A DNA stretch of 24,042 nucleotides, from contig MU130239.1 in NCBI GenBank assembly GCA_015039465.1, forward strand, positions 8,166 through 32,207. The letters run 5' to 3'. This document shows positions 18,237-24,042 of the stretch, one piece after another. The position numbers were made by a program, and so were the translations under genes. This stretch comes from Phlegmacium glaucopus. Lineage: Eukaryota; Basidiomycota; Agaricomycetes; Agaricales; Cortinariaceae. The notes under the pieces were generated by a model. That model had not been told where the DNA came from. It searched no databases and was given only the letters and a program-made list of their open reading frames with translations. Within the stretch, counting starts at the first letter, position 1; each line of letters starts with the position of its first letter.

Positions 18237-19691
18237 TTATCCATTCTGTTGATCATCTATAACTGCGCGGAATTTAGACACGTCACCTAACGAAGGTTGC
18301 AGTCGCCTTGTTTGACCTATGTATTGTAGCAGCTCGCTTGTGGTGTCCTTGTTAGACAAGATTAGCCTGAGATCTCTTGAATTACGGCCTAGCTTGGCAT
18401 CCAGAGAGTGTCGCTCGTAGTCATAGCTGGGGCATTCAAATAGGTAATGAGTGGTCGTCTCTGCTACTTTGTTGTGCCTGATATTTCTGCAACTGTCGCA
18501 GTGATTGGTGTTGGCTTTGCCAACGCGGTTGAGGTACACCTTGAGTGGCAAGTGGTTTGAACAAATCTGGAACAGGAGGCTGCATTGGGCTTGGGTGAGG
18601 CCTTGTTGCATCGCTCTGTACCGCTCGTAAGGGAAGTTGGGGTCTATCACATCCATTCTACCTTTCCTTGGAGATACTTGCCACTTCGCCTCCCATTCCT
18701 CCTGTAGTGTTGTAGCCATCCATTCCTTAATTAGCACAGAGTTCAGTGGGAGTTGATGCCTGAGCAACCAAGGGAGGTGCATGACTGGCGACGCTGCCCC
18801 ACTAGCTGCTGATCGCACCTCCCTGTCAGCATACTTGTTACCAGCCACGTTGCTATGAGCTGCAATCCACCTGAGCTTGACCTTAAAGGCACTAGGTGTT
18901 GGTGGTACTCTTCCCATTACCTGACCTGCTAACTTGAGGAACTCATCAGTTAGGTAGGATCCGGATTTTGCTCGACAAGCTCCTATTGGCTGTATGAACG
19001 ATTGACTATCGGTGTATAGTGATATCGAGCAATGACTTAGCTGATCTTCGCCCTTGAGTAACCAGATTGCTAGCAAGCAACCCACTGCTTCAGCGTCCTT
19101 TGTCAAATACTCGCTGTCTTTACCTAGGTTATAATGCAAGGTTTTGGCTGGGTTCATTGACATTGAATGTGCATAGTACAAAACCATGGCAGCCCCCACA
19201 TTACCCTCTGAGACTGAACCGTCGAAGTAGATCTGTATGTCAGACTTATCGTTTGCCTCCAGCGCGATTGATTCTTCCTTGCTGCCTGGGATGTGGGTTG
19301 TAATGGGCATTTCTTGACTTGTGAGCTGGCTTAACGGGGTGATCTTCTCTACCAGGAGTGGATTGAACTTGAAGATCCGAAGGAGGTGCTGAGTATTGGA
19401 GATGTGGGTTTTTGCTGGGTGGTTGTGGTAGGAGACTAGTTGTTTGCTGGCTGGGTTGGCCAGGGGCAGGGTGCTGAGCCTGACCAGGGCTCTGAAACAA
19501 ATCTTCTTTTGTAAGAGATCTATGGGCAGTAAGCCCGCATGTGCGTCTAGTAAGTCAGTTGGAGATGAATGCAGGGCGCCTGTGATTGCCAACGTGGCGA
19601 TTCTCTGTAACTTCCCAAACTCCTTTAGAGCCTTCACTGACCCCGTATTCTTCTTCTTACCTACCTCCTTGTTGGGTGGTGTATACCAGGA
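18237..19691 (-). pseudogene. LINE ORF2, C-terminal part: RNase H and Cys/His motif
   Basis: This stays open for 466 codons (18237-19637) and extends upstream to the MITE junction. RNase H signatures with their acidic residues are present: IYFDGSVSEGNVGAAMV, TKDAEAVGCLLAIWLLK, SLYTDSQSFIQP and WIAAHSNVAGNKYADREV. All four core residues (D, E, D and the distal D, plus His) are therefore in place. A C-x2-C ... H-x4-C motif (CDSCRNI then HYLFEC) follows near the C-terminus. The preceding segment KALKEFGKLQRIATLAITGA is the usual RT-RNase H connector. The frame was continuous with the RT before MITE copy 2 inserted. The piece itself is clean but has no start of its own. Confidence 0.88.
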
Positions 19692-19696
19692 CCAGT

Positions 19697-20250
19697 TAGG
19701 GTTACCAAAGTTCAGTTCAGTTCAGTTCTTCACCTCCTCAGCCTGAACTGAACTGAACTGTTTGCATATGGTCCTGAACTGAACTGAACCATTTAAGAAC
19801 TGGTTCGAACTGAACTGAACTGAAGAACCATTATAAAATCTGGAATTTTACCTTTTTCTGAAAATTTATTGTACAAAGACCGTCCTTAGCCCTTAGCAAC
19901 TTGATTTCCACTTATATATGATCTCAGAACTCCTCTAGAACACAGAAAACCATTGATTTATATCTATTTTCAGAAATAGGCAGTACTAATCTATGCTGAC
20001 ATAATAACATCACATACCGAGTCTGGCCATTACCTCCTTCCTTAGCCATTATTCCTTACTAAAAAGGACTGCCAAACCATTCCAATGTTCATAAATTACT
20101 GAAGGATCACTTTCCAGAAAATGTTACATCAAAAGAAGAGAATTGCCTGGCCCTCTAGGACCTAACAGGTTCAGCAGTTCAGTTCAGTTCGAACTGCATG
20201 AACTATAAATCTCTAAATGCCTGAACCTGAACTGAACTTTGGTAACCCTA
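19697..20250 (-). mobile_element. MITE copy 2 (554 bp), splitting the LINE RT from its RNase H
   Basis: Same family as copy 1 but in the opposite orientation, with the same TAGGGTTACCAAAG ends and GTTCA/TGAAC sub-terminal arrays. The AT-rich core matches copy 1 reversed, e.g. the stretch around CTCAGAACTCCTCTAGAACA. It sits inside the reading ...TYGLDTWY | TPPNKEVG. ATACCAGG is present on both sides (19683-19690 and 20250-20257), consistent with an 8-9 bp target duplication with a few extra bases (ACCAGT) on the left. Confidence 0.9.
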
Positions 20251-22131
20251 TACCAGGTGTCCAATCCATATGTCATCTTAGGAACTGCTACTGCGAGATA
20301 TAACTGCCGCATGAATTTTGGAGACATCCCTGCTGCTGGCCTAGTGAGCCGTCGGTAGAGGAGGACCCAAGCTGTTGCCTTGGCGATTGCCTTGTGCATC
20401 TGTGTTGTCCATCTGAGCTGGCTGTCGATGTGGATTCCCAAGTACTTGTAGCTTGTTGCAACCTTAATGGGTTGTCCCCTGAGCTTGAGTTCTGGACATG
20501 GCATGGGCAAACAGCGGTTCTTGTTGGTGGGGTCGATGACTTGCTTTCTTGAGAAGTGAGTTATTGCTAGTTTATTGATTTTGAATCTGGAATTGTGCAT
20601 AGAGGACCAATTAAAGCCCCCGCAGTCGCGGTCCATGAAGTCTTGAATTGTTTCTAGCGTTTCGTTGAAGCTTCTGCCTTTGGCCATGACCATGGCATAG
20701 TCTACAAAACCCAGAGACTCCTCGTCCAGGCTGAGGGCGATGTCTAGTAGGTCAGCATTATACAGGATGTAGAGGATCATGGAGATTGGATCACCTTGAC
20801 CTATGCCGTTGCTAATCTGGATGACTTCTGAGATGAAGTCATCGAACTTCAGTCTCGTGCGTCGTCCCTCAAGTAGCTTTTGAATAATCCTGACATAGGC
20901 CTCTGGGATCCTCCTCTTGTGCAGGTTGTGTAGCAGGCAATCTGTGACTGCATTTGGGAACGCCCCTTCCACATTGAGGAACAGTATCAACACTACTTTA
21001 CCGCTTCTCCATGCCTTCTTGATCTTGTCGATGAGTACATGAACCACGTCTGTTGTCATACGACCTGGCCTTCCTCCATAGTGATTATCCAGTAGGAGCT
21101 GCCCCTTCTCTACCAATCTCATTATGTTCTCTGCCAAGATGGCTGTAAATACCTTAGCCATGGTGCAGAGCAAGGTAATAGGGCAGTAGGCCTTAGGAAC
21201 CTCGTAGCTGGGCTTACCCGGCTTCCACAGGACGATGGTGGTGAATTCCCTCCAGGAATCCACGTAGGTGCCCAGCCTGATCACGCCTTGGTAGATCTGC
21301 ACCAGATAGTCCTCTAAAATGTCAGTAGACTTTTGCAGGACGACATTTGGAATGCCATCAGGCCTGCTGGCTTTGTACGGTGAGAGCCTGTCTATCTGCT
21401 GGCGTAGTTGGTGTTTGGTAATGGGCAGTGGGTCTGGCATCGGGTTTGGGTATTGATAGCCCTCTGGCACCGACGAAAGGGCTGGCTTGGGAGGGAAGAA
21501 TATGTCCGCTAGTGCTTTGGCTTTTTCTTCATTTGAGTTGGCTTCCGCAACACCGTTGTTGGTTCCGATCTTGAGGGGTTGGAATGTGAGCCTTTCCTCC
21601 ATTGCCAACTGGCTCCTTGAGGTAGCTGTTTGCAGTCCAGAGGTCATGGTCTGCTGCTTCTTCCAAGAAGTTTGTCCAATGTTGACGCTTGGCCTCAATT
21701 ATTGCCTCGCTGTACTCTTTAGCCAAGGTTTTGCGTTCCTCATGACACATGTGGTTAGGCATTGCTCTCTGTTTCATACAGAGTCTACTTAGCTGGTTCA
21801 CCCTGCGTTTGAGTTGCTGAAGATTGCTGTTCCACCATCTCTTGGAATAGGGACAGGGCTTGTTGACTTCGACTTTTTCTCGTATCATTTTCTGGAGAAC
21901 TGAAGTGAGATTGATTGATGCCTGTTGAAGATCTTCTTCTGTTTCAAGTTGTGCTGGTAGTGGTATTGTAGTGATGTTTTCTTGGAGACGCTCCTGGAAA
22001 GCTTCCCAGTTGGCCATCCTAAAGTTGTGTGATGGCATCACTGTCGACCGTTCTTGTGGGATGTCTATTATTGTGACTATGGGGAGATGGTCAGTGCAGG
22101 GGGGTTGTAAGAATCCATCCACATTGCATTG
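20251..22131 (-). pseudogene. LINE ORF2, central part: linker and reverse transcriptase
   Basis: From 22131 the frame reads on from the endonuclease (CNVDGFLQPPCTDHLPIVTI) through a charged linker to about 21578. A one-base insertion in the C run of AACCCCTC (plus 21575-21578) then shifts the frame, and the RT continues as LKIGTNNGVAEANSNEEKAK. RT motifs: SRPDGIPNVVLQK, WKPGKPSYEVPKAYCPITLL, GGRPGRMTTDVVH, VVLILFLNVEGAFPNAV (motif A), NGIGQGDPISMILYILYNAD (motif B), LGFVDYAMVMAKG (motif C) and YLGIHIDSQLRW. Motif A has Asn and motif C has Tyr where catalytic Asp is expected. The reading runs into MITE copy 2 at 20250. Confidence 0.88.
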
Positions 22132-22818
22132 TCAAATATGGCTTAGCAGCCCCTCACTACACCAAACATTGTCTGGTCTCGTGTATAGATTGGTTACCAT
22201 GTGCTTTAGCATGGGCAAACCTTTTGGTAACGCCATTACCATACCCTCGTCCGCTACCATACTTATCAAAAGCTCCAAGTCCCTCAAGGCTTGAGGCGTG
22301 AACAGCCTCTCGTCCTCATCTCTATCCCAAAGAGGGTGATGTCGATTGAAGTCCCCGCCCCAAAGGAGCATGTCCCCGTCGTTTGCTGCTAGCTGCCGTC
22401 GCTCCTGCTGCATGTACTGCTGAAGCCTGGTGAGCGTCCTTGAATGAGTACAGTTGTTATAAATATTGAATAATGTGAGTTGTCCGTTAGGTGTCTTTAT
22501 TTGTATGGTGGTGATATCATTGTTGCCAGGTATATTGAGTGCTTTCCATGAATTCGAGGATAACTTGGTATTGACCCATATTGTTGATCGTGTTGGTTCT
22601 GCGTTTTCGAGGAACCGGTCCTGTGGGGAGACATTCTTGAACCCATTTGGCGTCCTGATGTGTCCTAACGGTGTAATATATGGCTCTTGTATTAGTAAGA
22701 TGTCCCAGTCGTTACCCAACGGTCCATTTATTAAATTGAGATGAGCTTTCTGCAATTTGTTGAGATTAAGTTGAAAGATCCTCAGCCTATTAAGTGGTGG
22801 TTTGTGTACTATATTCAT
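22132..22818 (-). pseudogene. LINE ORF2, N-terminal part: apurinic-type endonuclease
   Basis: It starts at an ATG at 22818 (MNIVHKPPLNRLRIFQLNLN). Endonuclease/exonuclease/phosphatase signatures are present: FQLNLNKLQKAHL, WDILLIQEPYI (catalytic Glu) and LLWGGDFNRHHPLWD (Asp and Asn). The DH of TDHLPI lies just beyond the stop. The TGA at 22132-22134 interrupts a frame that otherwise continues in the same register, so it is a nonsense change and not an ORF border. This nuclease would nick target DNA to prime reverse transcription. The ATG is 329 bp from the LINE's apparent 5' edge. Confidence 0.87.
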
Positions 22819-23147
22819 TTAAAGGAGGGAGAGATGGTGTGCTCGTTAACGAGCAGGGGAGTCGCTGAAGGAGAAAAGTATGAAAGGACATCACTTAGCT
22901 GCGAATCTGGGGGTACGGGCCAGTCCTGTTGCAGTTCAACTGGAGCACTCTGAGCTTGAGTGCCTCCACTACCACAGTGAGACTGTTCCGTTGAGCCCTG
23001 TACCCTTTCAAATCATAGCTGCTGTTGGCGTAGACGCTGGGAGCCTGACTTGGTGAGTATTGGAGACTGAGCCCTAGGACCTGATACCACCCATTTTTCT
23101 TGCCTGGGTGGGCCCACGTCCAAGGCTCCTGGGAAGGATAGAACGGC
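22819..23147 (-). other. LINE 5' region upstream of ORF2
   Basis: A minus-strand frame without ATG runs from 23149 to 22895 (VLGLSLQYSPSQAPSVYANS, ending LKLRVLQLNCNRTGPYPQIR). It could be the tail of a lost ORF1 or a chance opening. A 16-bp perfect palindrome, TGCTCGTTAACGAGCA, lies at 22840-22855, just upstream of the ORF2 ATG. Confidence 0.4.
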
Positions 23148-23162
23148 ACTGTACTTTACAGT
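23148..23162. other. Short palindrome at the LINE 5' border
   Basis: ACTGTA-CTT-TACAGT is a perfect 6-bp inverted repeat with a 3-nt loop, exactly where LINE-like sequence meets the satellite fold-back. Confidence 0.6.
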
Positions 23163-23450
23163 CCCCCACATACTCCGCCGGACTCCACTGGACTCTGCTG
23201 GACTCCACCAAACTCAAGTCCTGGACTGTTCAGTGTGACACCTGTCACATACTGGAGTCCGGTGGAGTCTGATGGAGTCCAGTGGAGTCCAGTGGAGTCT
23301 GATGGACTATGTGGTGTCTGATGGAGTCCGGTGGAGTCCGGTGGAGTCTGATGGACTATGTGGTGTCTGATGGAGTCCGGTGGAGTCCGGTGGAGTCTGA
23401 TGGACTATGTGGTGTCTGATGGAGTCCAGTGGAGTCTGCTGGAGTCAAAG
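23163..23450. repeat. Satellite 1: GGAGTC-rich 49-bp repeat with an inverted left arm
   Basis: The right part (from about 23250) is made of decamers such as TGATGGAGTC and CGGTGGAGTC. GGACTATGTGGTG recurs at 23304, 23353 and 23402, a 49-bp period. The left part (23168-23216) carries the same motif in reverse complement (GACTCCACTGGACTCTGCTG). The arms meet at a perfect 7-bp hairpin, TGTGACA-CC-TGTCACA, at 23234-23249. Several unit differences are CG versus CA (TCCGGT/TCCAGT). Confidence 0.9.
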
Positions 23451-23645
23451 GAAGTTTTAGTTATACAAAATTTATTCGTTCTCTTTCGTAGTTCTGACCG
23501 TCTTCTTGAACTTCTACTACTACGTCTACTATAACCACCACTACCACCACTACAAATTAATGTGAAACATTTTTGAACAAACAGATCAACAAGGATATAC
23601 TCATATATTATTACATTTTCCGGGTTAAAACTATCATAAGTCGTA

Positions 23646-24042
23646 TTTACCTGAGACGGTCTGAGGTAGTCTGTGGTGTATCAGGTGGTCTGAGGTCGCC
23701 TGAGGTGACCTGAGGTAGTCTGTGGTGTATCAGGTGGTCTGAGGTCGCCTGAGGTGACCTGAGGTAGTCTGTGGTGTATCAGGTGGTCTGAGGTGGCCTG
23801 AGGTGTCTCAGGTGGTCTGAGGTGGCCTGAGGTGGTCTGTGGTGTATCAGGTGGTCTGAGGTCGCCTGAGGTGACCTGAGGTGGTCTGTGGTGTATCAGG
23901 TGGTCTGAGGTCGCCTGAGGTGGCCTGAGGTGGTCTGTGGTGTATGAGGTGGTCTGAGGTGGTCTGTGGTGGTATCAGGTGGTCTGAGGTGGTCTGAGGT
24001 GACCTGAGGTAGTCTGTGGTGTATCAGGTAGTCTGAGGTCGC
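23646..24042. repeat. Satellite 2: CTGAGGTGGT-type 49-bp repeat, running off the window
   Basis: GTGGTGTATC/G recurs at 23673, 23722, 23771, 23839, 23888 and 23937. Steps are 49 bp except one of 68 (49 plus an extra 19). Each unit is four decamers (GGTCTGAGGT, CGCCTGAGGT, GACCTGAGGT, AGTCTGTGGT) and a nonamer (GTATCAGGT). The array continues beyond the right edge. Confidence 0.92.

Larger units (their letters stand above)
17152..23147 (-). mobile_element. Tad1-like non-LTR retrotransposon (LINE), defective, with two nested MITEs
   Basis: Read on the minus strand it has a short 5' region, an endonuclease, a reverse transcriptase, an RNase H, a zinc-knuckle-like cysteine/histidine motif, a 3' UTR and a poly(A) tail. 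The tail shows as 25 T at 17152-17176. Comparison with the VPS74 3' flank gives the insertion point: both loci read CTATTCGGAACC followed by T, but the intact locus has only T5 before GTATAAG. The 5' boundary near 23147 is less sure; it is placed where LINE-like sequence gives way to a short palindrome and a satellite. No complete ORF1 (gag-like) was found, so the element may be 5' truncated. Without the two MITEs it is about 4.8 kb. One stop, one frameshift and RT active-site changes make it inactive. Confidence 0.85.

Noticed and set aside
21487..22744. Plus-strand frames of about 100 codons opposite the LINE
   Set aside because: They are antisense shadows of the endonuclease and RT readings, with no domain of their own.
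22895..23149. LRVLQLNCN as a second endonuclease start in the LINE 5' region
   Set aside because: The similarity to RIFQLNLN is short, the frame stops within 15 codons and has no ATG; kept only as a note on the LINE 5' region.

Overview
The window looks like nuclear DNA of an Agaricomycete-type (mushroom) fungus. Genes are intron-dense, with mostly 47-121 nt GT-AG introns and very small exons. There are decayed F-box/leucine-rich genes, a fungal P-loop GTPase, a Tad1-like LINE and several satellite arrays. No species can be named from the sequence alone.

Layout. 0.2-3.4 kb: an F-box/LRR gene on the minus strand (787-2575) that is readable along its whole length but broken by one frameshift and one nonsense codon. 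It is flanked by two degraded plus-strand F-box copies, and a block around its start is duplicated at 421-710. 3.7-4.5 kb: AT-rich spacer. 4.57-7.05 kb: an intact 14-exon fatty aldehyde dehydrogenase (HFD1/ALDH3-like, 525 aa, C-terminal membrane anchor) on the minus strand. It is divergent, across a 367-bp intergenic region, from an intact three-exon VPS74/GOLPH3 gene (7.4-8.8 kb, 402 aa). 9.48-10.5 kb: a P-loop GTPase gene that runs into a 2.1-kb stretch almost without CpG (10251-12377). That stretch holds a 59-bp tandem array and a possible C-terminal exon.

12.8-17.15 kb is a graveyard: a hypothetical serine-rich gene, a coiled-coil gene fragment, a MAM33/p32 pseudogene with several lesions, and a broken second copy of VPS74 that keeps both introns and the 3' flank. 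At 17152 that flank is cut by the poly(A) tail, read here as poly(T), of a LINE lying on the minus strand to about 23.15 kb. The LINE encodes an apurinic-type endonuclease, a reverse transcriptase and an RNase H, but carries a stop, a frameshift and two lost catalytic aspartates in the RT. Two copies of one MITE (615 and 554 bp, opposite orientation, TAGGGTTACC ends) lie inside it, one in the 3' UTR and one splitting RT from RNase H. The right end holds two different satellites that share a 49-bp repeat built as four decamers plus one nonamer.

Only HFD1 and VPS74 look fully functional; the GTPase is uncertain. HFD1 (fatty aldehyde oxidation on lipid droplet, ER or mitochondrial membranes) and VPS74 (Golgi PI4P effector) share an upstream region but no obvious pathway. 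Splice sites were placed by eye from consensus, reading-frame continuity and remembered family patterns; no alignment or transcript data were available.
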